NCBI RefSeq assembly: GCF_017566145.1
Contig: NZ_JABFCL010000002.1
Span: 248,001-312,000 of the forward strand
Reading direction: 5' to 3'
Length of the DNA stretch: 64,000 nucleotides
Source of the DNA: Bittarella massiliensis (ex Durand et al. 2017)
Lineage (GTDB): Bacteria; Bacillota; Clostridia; Oscillospirales; Ruminococcaceae
A program made the position numbers and the translations under genes. Shown one piece after another: positions 1-8,260 of the stretch. Positions within the stretch are counted from its first letter, which is position 1, and the number at the start of each line of letters is the position of its first letter. The notes below the pieces were generated by a model. The model was given only the letters and a program-made list of their open reading frames with translations. It did no database searches and had not been told where the DNA came from.

Positions 1-189
1 CTGAGAACGCTCCTGAGTAATCCAGAGTCGTCTGCCAGCGGACGGGTCTTCGGCTACAATCCAAAGTGGACGCTGGCGATCCATATAGGAACGATAGTAG
101 GAACGCCACCCGCTATAATCGGAATAGCGGAAGTCGGGACTGCTAGAACGGCGCTGTTCCAGAACTTCATAGATTTTTTTGTATTTCAT
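1..189 (-). CDS. hypothetical protein, N-terminal part only
   Basis: An open frame starts at an ATG (187-189) and runs off the left edge of the window, so only 63 residues are visible. The visible part is rich in Arg, Ser and Tyr (many RS, YR and SY pairs) and matches no family I recognise. It overlaps the stop codon of the upstream gene by four bases, the usual sign of translational coupling, and continues the leftward accessory operon. The function is unknown. Confidence 0.6.
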   Translation of the reverse strand, partial: MKYKKIYEVLEQRRSSSPDFRYSDYSGWRSYYRSYMDRQRPLWIVAEDPSAGRRLWITQERSQ

Positions 190-1319
190 GCGCTGCGCCT
201 CCCTTCCTGCAATGATAGATATTCAGCGTACCCCTCCGGGTCCAGTTCACGCAGGCGGTCTGCCCGGAAGCGGTACTCTGGATACTCACAGTAACCACTG
301 CGCTGCGTTGCCCCGGTAGGGATAGCCAATCCGTGGCGGATCAGCCAGACCGGGAAATCGGCGTCACCATTGGTATCGATGAACGCGCAGTCTTTCCCCC
401 GTTCCCCGTCCAGATTGACCGTCAGAGAGGCCCAGGGCTCCGCATAGCCATTTTCCCATGTGTGCATGGCAATCGCCAGGTTGCCGTCCATATAGGCGGA
501 TACCTTTAGCTGGATGGGATGTGTGGAGCCGTACTTTTCATAAGGGAAGGTAATAGGCCCTTGCCTACCCATGGCCGGCATTGGCCTTTGGGCCGGAGCT
601 GTACTGATGTTTGGTGTCAGATCCAGTTCCCAGCATATAGCGAGAATATCAGAATCGTCCACACGGTAGTTATATTTTTTGGCATACTTGGGGTGGAAGA
701 GAAGCTGACCATTCTCCACAACAAATTTGCCTTCCTTGGTGCCATAGGTGTACTGGCGGCCATCCAGAAGATGTTGCACCTTTTTGGCGTCCGCTTTGAT
801 CTTTCCTTTGTCGTACCATGTGGTGTACTGCACCGCAACCTCAAGATTAGGGTTTGAATGAAAGCGGGTTTCTAAAAACTGCAGGACGCGCCCGCAGACT
901 GCTACCCGCTGTTCCACTGTTTGGGCAGAGTTGAAGGACAGTGTGAAATAGGAGTAATCCCGCCCAGACAATCCATAGCCGTGAAGCGTATTGCTGAAGT
1001 CGTTGCACCAGAAAAACAGTTCCCAACGGGAACTTCCGTAAGGCGCCGGATCTTCAGCTTCATACTGATAGCAGATAAACTCCCTGGCAATGGCCGCCAT
1101 AACAGAGGCCATCACAGCGTTTTTTGACTCAGCTGCCTGTTTGATCCTGCGGTGCGCCTCATCAGGGCCGGCATCGCAAATCTGACGGTTTGCCTCCCGC
1201 TGCTCCGGGGTGTAGACATATTGGAGTCTGAGCGAATGGACATCTTCCCGGGCATAACCCCGGTCAATCCATTTTGCGCTGAAACTTTTGACAGAAGATT
1301 TATCATGCAATATATTCAT
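186..1319 (-). CDS. DUF4313-like hypothetical protein
   Basis: About 377 residues. The open frame extends 20 codons further upstream, but the ATG at 1319 has an AGGAG site at ideal spacing and is preferred. The N-terminal two thirds are unrecognised and rich in aromatic residues. The last roughly 120 residues, from the motif ITFPYEKYG through GNLAI, LTVNLD, IDTNG and the final YCEYPEYRF, resemble DUF4313, a small family of unknown role common on gut mobile elements. It is translationally coupled to the partial gene to its left. The DUF assignment is from memory of the motif pattern; no catalytic residues can be named. Confidence 0.7.
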   Translation of the reverse strand: MNILHDKSSVKSFSAKWIDRGYAREDVHSLRLQYVYTPEQREANRQICDAGPDEAHRRIKQAAESKNAVMASVMAAIAREFICYQYEAEDPAPYGSSRWELFFWCNDFSNTLHGYGLSGRDYSYFTLSFNSAQTVEQRVAVCGRVLQFLETRFHSNPNLEVAVQYTTWYDKGKIKADAKKVQHLLDGRQYTYGTKEGKFVVENGQLLFHPKYAKKYNYRVDDSDILAICWELDLTPNISTAPAQRPMPAMGRQGPITFPYEKYGSTHPIQLKVSAYMDGNLAIAMHTWENGYAEPWASLTVNLDGERGKDCAFIDTNGDADFPVWLIRHGLAIPTGATQRSGYCEYPEYRFRADRLRELDPEGYAEYLSLQEGRRSA

Positions 1320-1375
1320 AGTGATTCTCCTTTTGGATTTGATGTAAATGCTTGCCGATGCTTCGACAAAGGCAG

Positions 1376-1648
1376 TCAACGGGATTTTTCATCGCAGGGG
1401 TGGCCGCCCCCTCCATATTCCAGAAGGGCATAGCCGATACACCGGGCCGTCTCGCCTAAAGTGTTTTTCACGGCTTCTTCCACCACATCATCCGTATCTG
1501 GGCACTCCTGTTCGTTGTTAAGGCGTGTCAGATCGTGGTGCAGCTCTTTCATCTGCTCTGGCGTTACCGGCTGGTCAGTTTGGACCAGCACATCGGCAAA
1601 ATCGCCGCAGCCGTTGACATTCAATTCTCGGATGAGCAACATTCCCAT
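1376..1648 (-). CDS. hypothetical protein, 90 aa
   Basis: A short gene with a GGAGG site about nine bases ahead of the ATG. The product begins hydrophobic (MGMLLIRELNV) and is then acidic, with a Gly-rich stretch YGGGGHPCDE near its end. No membrane segment, signal peptide or known domain is visible. It belongs to the leftward accessory operon. The function is unknown. Confidence 0.65.
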   Translation of the reverse strand: MGMLLIRELNVNGCGDFADVLVQTDQPVTPEQMKELHHDLTRLNNEQECPDTDDVVEEAVKNTLGETARCIGYALLEYGGGGHPCDEKSR

Positions 1649-1665
1649 AAACTAACCTCCCTCCT

Positions 1666-2268
1666 TCAGCGGCCTTCCTGCCAATCGTAAAGCAAAAGGT
1701 CATGGCTGGAAGCCCTCGGTGGGAGAACAGCCGCCCGAAAACGATAATTTGTAAATACAAAGCCAGTGGGTTTGTGCGTGTACTGGACGGCAAGAATGTG
1801 ATACTCTCGGCCCATCCAGTCGGCAGATTCCAGAACCTGTTCGGTTTCATTCCCAAAATCAAGGGCAAAAATCCAGTTATCCTGACAGCTGCTCGGGTCA
1901 GAGTAAGGCTCCCCGCCCGGCAGGAACAGAAGCTTTTGTTTCATATCTTCATAACTGTGGACCCCCGGGTGTTTATTCAAGAACGCTTGTGCCAGTTGTT
2001 CCCTAAAGGTATAGAAGGGGATGAATGGCTTTTTTCCCTCGAAGTCCCCGTTTCCATCCAGAGCGATCACCTGCCCATCCGAGATGATCTCGATGATAAC
2101 ATCCTTTCGGATGCGGCAATCATTTTGATAATCATCCGGGGTAGAAGTGTACCATGTGCCATCAACCGTATCACGGTTGCAGTAGTAATAGGGCTGGTTT
2201 ACAGATTGGAACACATCCTTGCAGAAGCCTGTGTCTTCAAACAGAAAAGTGAGCTGGATCGTTTTCAT
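1666..2268 (-). CDS. hypothetical protein, 200 aa
   Basis: The ATG at 2268 is chosen over an upstream ATG (2295) because GGAGG lies directly ahead of it. The protein is about 200 residues, acidic and rich in aromatic residues (QPYYYCNRD, TPDDYQND), probably cytoplasmic, with no signal or membrane segment. No family is recognised. Its start overlaps the 3' end of the upstream gene by about 30 bases. Confidence 0.65.
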   Translation of the reverse strand: MKTIQLTFLFEDTGFCKDVFQSVNQPYYYCNRDTVDGTWYTSTPDDYQNDCRIRKDVIIEIISDGQVIALDGNGDFEGKKPFIPFYTFREQLAQAFLNKHPGVHSYEDMKQKLLFLPGGEPYSDPSSCQDNWIFALDFGNETEQVLESADWMGREYHILAVQYTHKPTGFVFTNYRFRAAVLPPRASSHDLLLYDWQEGR

Positions 2269-2608
2269 TCGAGTTTCCTCCGTAGTAATAATCATAGATT
2301 TTTCTTAGACCGCGCCGTATTTTGGCTTTGGTAGGGCTGCCGGTGGCGATTCTCTGGCCGGAGCCAAACGCTGGCCCGAAAAACCAAATTTCGTAGTGGG
2401 TGCAGAGATACCGCCCCTTTGTGTGGGCGATTGAAACCGACCACATATAGGCGTCGCCGGACACCGTAAACTCCTTGGGATAGCAATATTCCCGCATTCC
2501 ATCCGGCGAGAAATCATCCAGCGCCGCGGCATTCCCGGAACGGGGGTCTGCTTGCGGCTGAACGACCTCCCGGAGCCAGAGAAGAAAAGAAGGCTCCCCG
2601 GCGCTCAT
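2237..2608 (-). CDS. hypothetical protein, 123 aa
   Basis: The start codon overlaps the stop of the preceding gene in an ATGA arrangement, indicating coupled translation. The middle contains an aromatic stretch (GDAYMWSVSIAHTKGRYLCTH) followed by a basic segment and a Tyr-rich segment (KIYDYYYGG). No known domain is recognised. It is part of a tight group of small genes of unknown role between 1.4 and 3.3 kb. Confidence 0.6.
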   Translation of the reverse strand: MSAGEPSFLLWLREVVQPQADPRSGNAAALDDFSPDGMREYCYPKEFTVSGDAYMWSVSIAHTKGRYLCTHYEIWFFGPAFGSGQRIATGSPTKAKIRRGLRKIYDYYYGGNSNENDPAHFSV

Positions 2609-2844
2609 ACCGATTCCTCCGGCTTGCCGGCCCTTTCATAGTAGACCTTGCGAGTGCCGGCGCCGCGAACTTGGAAGATAAAACCGGGCACCATCTCAGC
2701 CAGCTTGTCAGCATACATCTTGGCGCGGTCACAATCTGGGATCAGCGTAGCATAAACCAGGCCGACTCCAACTTTCCCTTCATGCAAATTTATAGCGCCA
2801 TAACAGCGGTCTCCAATTTTCTTCCCATAGACGATATAGTTCAT
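2605..2844 (-). CDS. hypothetical protein, 79 aa
   Basis: A small protein beginning MNYIVYGKKIGDRCYGAIN, with a central segment (DCRAKMYADKLAEMVPG-like) that looks helical. The fold suggests a compact alpha/beta protein, but no family is recognised. It is coupled by a four-base overlap to the next gene downstream. The ribosome-binding site (AAGGGCGG) is weaker than most in this window. Confidence 0.6.
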   Translation of the reverse strand: MNYIVYGKKIGDRCYGAINLHEGKVGVGLVYATLIPDCDRAKMYADKLAEMVPGFIFQVRGAGTRKVYYERAGKPEESV

Positions 2845-2862
2845 CGGTTACCGCCCTTTCTG

Positions 2863-3300
2863 TTAATACCAGATGAAAGTCTGGCCGCATAATGCCTGAA
2901 TACGCTCCATGATGGTATCAACTTTCTTTTCAGATAAGGGAATATCCGCATTATTCCAGTGCCGAATCAATTCTTCCAGTGTACGGTCTGGAGCTGATAC
3001 ACAGAAATCACAGCAAAAGTTATAGAGCGGCTGCCCGGTATAGGCTTCAAAGACGCTTTCAGTACCATCAGCAATCCGCTGTCTCTGGTTCCCACTGTAG
3101 TTGATACGGCCTAAATAGGCGGTACCATAGCGTTCACGGTAGGCATCAATTATTTTGCGGTTTAAGTCATTGTAAGTATCATCGGCTTCATCAATCCTGA
3201 GATACCCTTCACGAGCGAGGGCATACTCCCGCTGCACTTGCAGGTAGTAGGAGAGGGCGTCCATGGGTTTCGGATCATGCGTGGGATGTTTTAGTTTCAT
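2863..3300 (-). CDS. hypothetical protein, about 145 aa
   Basis: The start is the ATG at 3300, with AGGAGG overlapping the T-run of the terminator at 3315-3361, so the gene must be read by transcripts that pass that terminator or start inside it. The protein is mostly helical and Tyr/Arg-rich, with one Cys pair (FCCDFC) that might bind metal. No family is recognised. It is the first gene after the Doc toxin-antitoxin pair on the same strand. Confidence 0.65.
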   Translation of the reverse strand: MKLKHPTHDPKPMDALSYYLQVQREYALAREGYLRIDEADDTYNDLNRKIIDAYRERYGTAYLGRINYSGNQRQRIADGTESVFEAYTGQPLYNFCCDFCVSAPDRTLEELIRHWNNADIPLSEKKVDTIMERIQALCGQTFIWY

Positions 3301-3314
3301 CAAAAAATCCTCCT

Positions 3315-3361
3315 AAAAAACAAGGGACCGGCAAACAGCAAATGCGCTGTTTGTCGATCCC
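3315..3361 (-). terminator. intrinsic terminator behind the toxin-antitoxin pair
   Basis: A long stem (GGGATCGACAAACAGC pairing with GCTGTTTGCCGGTCCC, with a six-base loop) is followed on the minus strand by TTTTTT. It lies between the Doc toxin gene and the next gene on the same strand, whose ribosome-binding site starts right after the T-run. Confidence 0.85.
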
Positions 3362-3473
3362 TTTGTGATAGTGTCCCTTGCCAAATAGCAAGGCATTTGT
3401 CAAATAAGAAAAAGTGTAGAGTTTTATTTCTGTGGAGCAACATTGAAAGTATCAATGATACAATACTGGCAGA

Positions 3474-3863
3474 TCAATCAGAAAAATCTTTTAGGTGCTG
3501 AATGATCCATGCTTGCAGCTCGTGTTCTCCCGCACTGCCATTTGCAATAGAGATAAACATATCCGCAAGTTCGCCGGGCTTCAGTTCAAGAACATAGCCG
3601 TTCCATTTCAGCAGCAACTGCGTCATCATTGCGCCAATCCGTTTGTTACCATCAAGAAAGGCATGATTGGAGGCCAGTCCAAACCCTATTCTGGCTATTT
3701 TCGCAAGGTCCGTTTCAAAAAGATCAAAACCGGCAAAGGTTTGCAACGGAGCATTGACTGCGGCTTCCAGACTATTTCGGTCCCGAATACCGTCCAACCC
3801 ACCTGAAGCTTTGATGATCCTGCTATGGACGGCGATAACATCTTCAACCGTCACCCAAATCAT
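3474..3863 (-). CDS. doc: Doc-family (Fic fold) toxin
   Basis: A 129-residue protein of the Fic/Doc superfamily. The core motif HAFLDGNKRIG lies at residues 67-77: His67, Phe69, Asp71, Gly72, Asn73, Lys74 and Arg75 fit the HxFx(D/N)xNKR signature of Doc toxins, which phosphorylate EF-Tu, rather than the HPFxxGNGR of AMP-transferring Fic proteins. The length is normal for Doc. The gene overlaps the antitoxin gene by four bases. Inferred role: growth-arresting toxin that stabilises the element. EF-Tu as target comes from the characterised phage P1 Doc, not from this sequence. Confidence 0.9.
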   Translation of the reverse strand: MIWVTVEDVIAVHSRIIKASGGLDGIRDRNSLEAAVNAPLQTFAGFDLFETDLAKIARIGFGLASNHAFLDGNKRIGAMMTQLLLKWNGYVLELKPGELADMFISIANGSAGEHELQAWIIQHLKDFSD

Positions 3864-4111
3864 TCCGCCATCCTCTTATAGTCGTCAGCGAAAGAACTTA
3901 AAACCGCATCGGTATCCGCCAACATCTGCTCCCTTGAAATTTCTGCAGATGGTGTGTTAAGAGTTAAGGGAAACGGCATTCCATTATTGCGGACAAAGGC
4001 ATTTGCAAAAATGTTGAATGCGGTGGATGTGGATATGCCCAGCTGCTCGCAGATGGCGGCCATTTGCGCTTTGACCTGACTATCTATTCTAAATGTCATA
4101 TTGGTATCCAT
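3860..4111 (-). CDS. RelB/DinJ-type antitoxin
   Basis: An 83-residue protein. The N-terminus (TNMTFRIDSQVKAQMAAICEQLGISTSTAFNIFANAFVRN, residues 3-42) is a ribbon-helix-helix DNA-binding region of the RelB/DinJ type. The C-terminal half (ISREQMLADTDAVLSSFADDYKRMAE) would wrap the toxin. Classical Doc is paired with a Phd-fold antitoxin, so this is a hybrid pair. It is the promoter-proximal gene of the two and presumably autorepresses the promoter at 4135-4163. An AAGGAGG site lies directly upstream of the ATG. Confidence 0.88.
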   Translation of the reverse strand: MDTNMTFRIDSQVKAQMAAICEQLGISTSTAFNIFANAFVRNNGMPFPLTLNTPSAEISREQMLADTDAVLSSFADDYKRMAE

Positions 4112-4134
4112 ATAATCGACCTCCTTGCACTACA

Positions 4135-4163
4135 ATTATACTACATATCATGTGCAAATGCAA
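4135..4163 (-). promoter_or_regulatory. promoter of the toxin-antitoxin operon
   Basis: On the minus strand TTGCAT and TATAAT are separated by exactly 17 bases, ending about 25 bases before the antitoxin ribosome-binding site. This independent strong promoter, together with the terminator behind the pair, makes the toxin-antitoxin unit self-contained within the larger operon. Confidence 0.75.
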
Positions 4164-4228
4164 CGAGTAGGATGCTTAATTGAAGAAGGCCACGGGAACC
4201 AATCGTCTTTGAGGGAGTGCTGTATCAT

Positions 4229-4777
4229 CTATGCGGCAGCTTCTGCAGGAGGCAGCTCGTTGATGATGGGAGCGGAAAGTAAAATGGCCGTTTCGGTATC
4301 TTCCATTAACAGCCACGCACCATCGCGCCAAACACAAGAAGTTGCCTTGTTGTAAATCTCCGGGACCTTATTGGGATCGTCGATGCACTCGCGGGTAACG
4401 AGCAGGCACATGTGATCGAGATAGAAATAGTGAAGAGATTTTTCAATTTCCTCTCGTAAGGTATGGGCCAGGGCTGCAATTTCGTCCATATCCTGCCGCT
4501 GAAAAGCAGCCTCGGAAATCTTTTTCAGGCACTGTGTTTGCTGAATTGCTGCATCAATGTAGGTTTTGGCCTCGTCAAACAGGCTGCGCCGGATACGAAT
4601 ATCACATAGAGCTACATGACGGGTGTATTCGGTGGCCGCTTTGCAGATTTGCCCCCGCAGTTCTTCATAAGGTTTTTGGTACTTTGTTTTCAGCACTTCC
4701 AGCGATACGACTTCCAGATTTCTCCGAAGGGTATCCAAATGAATTTCAAGTGCCTTGCGTAATTCTTTTTCGTCCAT
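4229..4777 (-). CDS. hypothetical coiled-coil protein, 182 aa
   Basis: The start is the ATG at 4777 with GGAGG upstream; the frame stays open six codons further. The product is almost entirely helical: heptad-like runs of Leu, Ile and charged residues fill residues 1-120, suggesting a coiled coil. The C-terminal part (CVWRDGAWLLMEDTETAILL) looks like a small beta region. No family is recognised. It lies in the leftward accessory operon just upstream of the toxin-antitoxin unit. Confidence 0.65.
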   Translation of the reverse strand: MDEKELRKALEIHLDTLRRNLEVVSLEVLKTKYQKPYEELRGQICKAATEYTRHVALCDIRIRRSLFDEAKTYIDAAIQQTQCLKKISEAAFQRQDMDEIAALAHTLREEIEKSLHYFYLDHMCLLVTRECIDDPNKVPEIYNKATSCVWRDGAWLLMEDTETAILLSAPIINELPPAEAAA

Positions 4778-4803
4778 AGTTTTCCTCCATTTCACAATAG
4801 AAA

Positions 4804-5673
4804 TTACTTTTGTGGGGATGCCTGCTGATCATCCTGTAAAATATCCTGTGCGGCCTTGGATACTGCATCCCAGTAACACTCCCAATAGGTATCGCAGAGA
4901 TCCAGGTAGTGGCTGATGCGCCCTTTGATGTCCGCATTGTGCAGCAGTTGTTTTTTCTGATCTTCTGTCAGAGCCAGATACTCCGGCAAAGCTTGAGCTT
5001 TATCAAGAAAATCCTCCCGTGCGCACTCATCTTCATAGACTGCCGCCACGGTGCGTATAAATTCAGGAGCCAGCGGCAGAGGCCGTTTTTCAATGGAGAG
5101 GTAAAAGTGGTTTTCGCAGTATTCCCCATCCAGATAGCACTCATAGCTTTCTGCGGTTTCTTCCTCTGCAAACTGACTCTTTTCACGCCATTTCTCAACG
5201 CAGCCGCTCTCCAGTTCGTTTTTCAGATCGTCATGAAATTGCCGCTGGGCATCCATTAAATTAGTGAACGGAGCCTCATAAGAGCCAAATTCCCCGTCAG
5301 TGGCCCAGTGCGAGACGACGACATAAAGCATACCTTGGGGATACGCCTGCTCGGGAACGGCCAGAGGCGTCAACATTTCAGGCGCCATGATGACCAGTTC
5401 CAGCCCTAAATCCTCCACACGCTTTGGCGCACCATAGAGTTCAGAAAAAGTCTGCTCCAGTGCGCGGCGGGCAGCGGAAAGGCACGGCGGGTCAAATTCA
5501 CAATAGATGTCCGGCGTATCATTTTCAGTTTCCCGGTCATCATCTGTGCGAATTTGAAGGATGCGCCCGAAGAGCCCGCTGTACTCACTCGCTTCATTGG
5601 CGAGGACGCGGCTGCCTACTGTGTAGGTGATGTTCTCATGTGAGAATTTCTCACCCGGTTTCTTATAAATCAT
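4804..5673 (-). CDS. hypothetical acidic protein, 289 aa
   Basis: The ATG at 5673 has GGGAGG upstream and is preferred over an in-frame ATG at 5775, which would overlap a separate small gene. The protein is acidic and Glu/Tyr/Trp-rich. It starts with a short beta-rich segment (YTVGSRVLANEASEYSGLFGRILQIRT) that looks like a small barrel, and ends in helices with several Trp/Cys residues (LDLCDTYWECYWD). No known domain is recognised. Probably cytoplasmic. Confidence 0.65.
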   Translation of the reverse strand: MIYKKPGEKFSHENITYTVGSRVLANEASEYSGLFGRILQIRTDDDRETENDTPDIYCEFDPPCLSAARRALEQTFSELYGAPKRVEDLGLELVIMAPEMLTPLAVPEQAYPQGMLYVVVSHWATDGEFGSYEAPFTNLMDAQRQFHDDLKNELESGCVEKWREKSQFAEEETAESYECYLDGEYCENHFYLSIEKRPLPLAPEFIRTVAAVYEDECAREDFLDKAQALPEYLALTEDQKKQLLHNADIKGRISHYLDLCDTYWECYWDAVSKAAQDILQDDQQASPQK

Positions 5674-5737
5674 AGTCCATTCCTCCCTTGATGGGGAAAA
5701 AGCAAGTCCCCTTGATTCATCAATAAATGTGCCTTTA

Positions 5738-5899
5738 TTATCCGCGTCGAAAATGACGGCACCGCTCGTAAACATGAAAATGAGCGGTGGAATAAAAGCG
5801 ATATGCCTGCTGCTTTTTAGGCGGCAGCAGCCAACGGCGGATGGGCCGCTTGGCAGTACCGCAAACTGCAGGCTTTTGGCTTTTGAAGATTTCCATCAT
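5738..5899 (-). CDS. small basic protein, 53 aa
   Basis: A short frame beginning ATG-ATG at 5899 behind a perfect AAGGAGGATATGG site. It encodes a very basic peptide (about a quarter Arg and Lys) starting MMEIFKSQKPAVCGTAKRP and ending CRHFRRG. Basic small proteins between larger genes are common in such operons. It is supported by the ribosome-binding site and by filling the otherwise empty gap between its neighbours. The function is unknown; it could bind nucleic acid. Confidence 0.5.
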   Translation of the reverse strand: MMEIFKSQKPAVCGTAKRPIRRWLLPPKKQQAYRFYSTAHFHVYERCRHFRRG

Positions 5900-5936
5900 C
5901 CATATCCTCCTTGATAGACTGTACGCGAAATGGTGA

Positions 5937-6431
5937 TCACCCTTCCTCCATGTCCTCGCTGGCCTCGATGATACCGCGCTTCCGTTTCAGCTCCGCGATT
6001 TTTCGCTTCCACTCTTTCTGCGACTGCTCGGCCCGTGCCCGTTCCGCTTGCTGATCTTCCGGGGAGAGTGCAGAAAACTCCCACTCCCGGCGATCTGCGT
6101 CAATATCCGCCATGATGCGGCGCACCAGGCGCAGAGCCAGTTCGCTCTTTGTCGGCGGCAGCTGCTCCATGGCAGCCTGCCCCTGCTGAAAAAGAAGCCG
6201 GTACCGGTCGTATTGAGCCTCGGTGATGAAACCCCATCCGAAGTCATCCTGGAGTTCCCGCTCGCTGTGGTATTGCATCACTTTCTCAAATTCAGCCTGC
6301 CGGACAGCGCCTTCTTTCTCCACCGTCCGGGCATATTTTGCTTCTATGCGGCGCAGATCTTCCAGCACCTTTGTACAGGCTGCCGCCTCCATCAAATAAC
6401 CATGGTCCCGCGGTTTCAGATACCTACTCAT
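5937..6431 (-). CDS. hypothetical coiled-coil protein, 164 aa
   Basis: The start is the ATG at 6431 with GGAGGTG upstream. The beginning (MSRYLKPRDHGYLMEAAACTKVLEDLRRIEAKYART) and the C-terminal 60 residues, dense in Glu, Arg, Gln and Lys, indicate extended helices and a coiled coil. No family is recognised. The start overlaps the end of the upstream gene by eight bases, so the two are probably translated together. Confidence 0.65.
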   Translation of the reverse strand: MSRYLKPRDHGYLMEAAACTKVLEDLRRIEAKYARTVEKEGAVRQAEFEKVMQYHSERELQDDFGWGFITEAQYDRYRLLFQQGQAAMEQLPPTKSELALRLVRRIMADIDADRREWEFSALSPEDQQAERARAEQSQKEWKRKIAELKRKRGIIEASEDMEEG

Positions 6432-7104
6432 CCAGCACCTCCGTTTGCTCATCATCACAGCTTACCAAAGGGCAGGCGTAACTCTTATCAATGCTGGGCA
6501 TGGTACAGCCCATATCAGGATCATGACAATCACAACTCAAGCAGGGAACCAGTGGCTCCGGCTGAAGCCGGATTCCCAAAACGATGAATTCACTCCATCT
6601 TCCGCAGTGTGGGCAGGGGATTGTCCCGTTGTACGCATGGTCGATCTGCTCTTGTGTAACGGGGGAAATCTTATGGCAGCATTCGTTCCGCACATATACG
6701 ATATGAGCGGCTCGCCAGACTTCTGGACGGTATCTCTTATTGAAAGGAAGGTAGCCGCCCCATTGCGGATTGTCGAAAACCCGGTCAATGTGTAGCTGAA
6801 GGGCTTCTTTTCGCAGTTCAGCGGCTGATGCCCCGATATAATTGTGTTCGCTGCACCATTGGATCAGATGCTTTAGCAGATGTGCCTCCCCATCGCGTTC
6901 GATGACAGCCTCCGCCAGCCTGCACCAGTCCTTTTCTTCAATCTCCCCAAGATTGGTTTTTACACCGTCCCACGGAAAACGCTTTTTATACCGGCCGGAG
7001 CCCGTGCTGTTACAGCGGAATACGCCGTATTGCCAGCGAATATCCTCATAGGTGATGGAAGAAAGGTCTACTCCGCTGGGTAGATGATAGTCTTCATATT
7101 TCAT
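6424..7104 (-). CDS. hypothetical protein with C-terminal cysteine motifs, 226 aa
   Basis: The ATG at 7104 is preferred; the open frame runs 34 codons further upstream without a good ribosome-binding site. The N-terminal part is Trp/Tyr-rich. Near the C-terminus there is a CPHC pair followed about 25 residues later by CLSCDCHDPDMGC, which could form one or two zinc ribbons. No enzyme motif is visible. It overlaps the next gene downstream. The function is unknown. Confidence 0.6.
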   Translation of the reverse strand: MKYEDYHLPSGVDLSSITYEDIRWQYGVFRCNSTGSGRYKKRFPWDGVKTNLGEIEEKDWCRLAEAVIERDGEAHLLKHLIQWCSEHNYIGASAAELRKEALQLHIDRVFDNPQWGGYLPFNKRYRPEVWRAAHIVYVRNECCHKISPVTQEQIDHAYNGTIPCPHCGRWSEFIVLGIRLQPEPLVPCLSCDCHDPDMGCTMPSIDKSYACPLVSCDDEQTEVLDE

Positions 7105-7147
7105 AGTTTTCAGTGCCTCATAATTTTCACAACGGTCAGACTTTGCT

Positions 7148-7504
7148 TTACACAGTCTGAACGCTATTGTGAATCTCTCCGGTTTGCGCGGGGCCAGCAG
7201 ACGCATTGGTGTCTTGGTAGGGGCTATCCGATGGAGGAATCTCGCCTCTCAAAACAAAAGGAAGAACTGCGTTCCAACTGGTCAGGGGAACTGGATTGCC
7301 GTCTATTTCCCGCAGAGCCTCATCCATCCAGCACTTTTCGCAGATATATACATGAGCGTATCTGCTCAAACTGTTCAGGAAAAAATACAGCCCGGAGTAT
7401 AATTCGTTGCGGCCGCACCGCGGGCAGAGAAGCTGCTGTTCCGTCTCCTGCAGAGGGCAAAGACGCTCAAGAAATCTCTTTGCTTCGTCTTCAGAAAGCT
7501 TCAT
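7148..7504 (-). CDS. zinc-ribbon hypothetical protein, 118 aa
   Basis: A GGAGG site precedes the ATG. Two Cys pairs, CPRC around residue 27 and CEKC around residue 55, are spaced like a zinc ribbon. The segment after the second pair (WMDEALREIDGNPVPL) is typical of small clostridial mobile-element proteins with this ribbon. No catalytic residues are seen. Probably a nucleic-acid-binding or structural zinc protein. Confidence 0.6.
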   Translation of the reverse strand: MKLSEDEAKRFLERLCPLQETEQQLLCPRCGRNELYSGLYFFLNSLSRYAHVYICEKCWMDEALREIDGNPVPLTSWNAVLPFVLRGEIPPSDSPYQDTNASAGPAQTGEIHNSVQTV

Positions 7505-7534
7505 ATTGTGTCCTCCATTGCATTTCTTAAAATT

Positions 7535-8140
7535 TTATTGGCACCAACTTGGCCGATGCCGGTATAAGGTCAAGCCTGTTATGCGATGGATCTCTTTGTC
7601 GTTGGTGACTTGAATGAATCCTTTTTTGCGGGCCACAACCCTGACTTCCTCATTCATATCAAGACAAAATACTTGTTCCCCGTCCATCTTCCGGAGCTCT
7701 TGCGTGGTAAGGGGAACTTCAGCGGCAAATTTGTTTTCAGGCGGTATAAGCCCGGCTACCAGCATTTGTACTGCGGTCTGAAAACCGGACTCAAAAGCCT
7801 GCTCGGCCACAATGCTGCTGCACTCACCGGCGGCAAGCTGGTACGCTTCAAAGGCGGCCATGGCTTCCGGGGAATTGCCCATTTTCTGGCGCAGGAGTTC
7901 CTCCGCCATTGAAGCATTATGGTTAAGCTGCTTCTGGTACTCGCTTTGTGTTTTGAACACGCTCGGCTCATAATCTCCATAGTAGAGGTCATGAAGGAAA
8001 TCCGGATCAGCGACAAAATCGGCTGATAAGGACTGCTTGGGAGCAGACAGGTTTTCGGCGATTCGCTCCAGAGCCTTGATGAGACTGGGCAGCTGGGAAT
8101 TAAAAAATCTGCGGCCATATTCTGTTTCGTGCAAATTCAA
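7535..8140 (-). CDS. DUF6809-like hypothetical protein, TTG start
   Basis: About 201 residues, starting at a TTG (8140) eight bases behind a perfect GGAGGT site; no ATG alternative exists near it. The middle (FLHDLYYGDYEPS, then a long helical region ending ESGFQTAVQMLVAGL) matches the pattern of DUF6809, a helical family of unknown function found in clostridial phages and elements. The last 50 residues form a separate beta-rich tail. The terminator at 8163-8196 sits just upstream of its ribosome-binding site. Confidence 0.65.
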   Translation of the reverse strand: MNLHETEYGRRFFNSQLPSLIKALERIAENLSAPKQSLSADFVADPDFLHDLYYGDYEPSVFKTQSEYQKQLNHNASMAEELLRQKMGNSPEAMAAFEAYQLAAGECSSIVAEQAFESGFQTAVQMLVAGLIPPENKFAAEVPLTTQELRKMDGEQVFCLDMNEEVRVVARKKGFIQVTNDKEIHRITGLTLYRHRPSWCQ

Positions 8141-8162
8141 AATTCGTCACCTCCATATAGAG

Positions 8163-8196
8163 AAAAACCGCCAGTGCCTTCGGGCCTGTAGCGGTT
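8163..8196 (-). terminator. intrinsic terminator
   Basis: AACCGC pairs with GCGGTT through an extended stem-loop, and the minus strand continues with TTTTT. It is positioned between the methyltransferase gene and the next gene of the same operon, about 15 bases ahead of that gene's ribosome-binding site. Confidence 0.75.
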
Positions 8197-8260
8197 TATG
8201 TGAGGCCCCAGAACAGGGACCGGCTTCTTGGTTGTTCATGAGGACAAACCGCCTGCTCCT

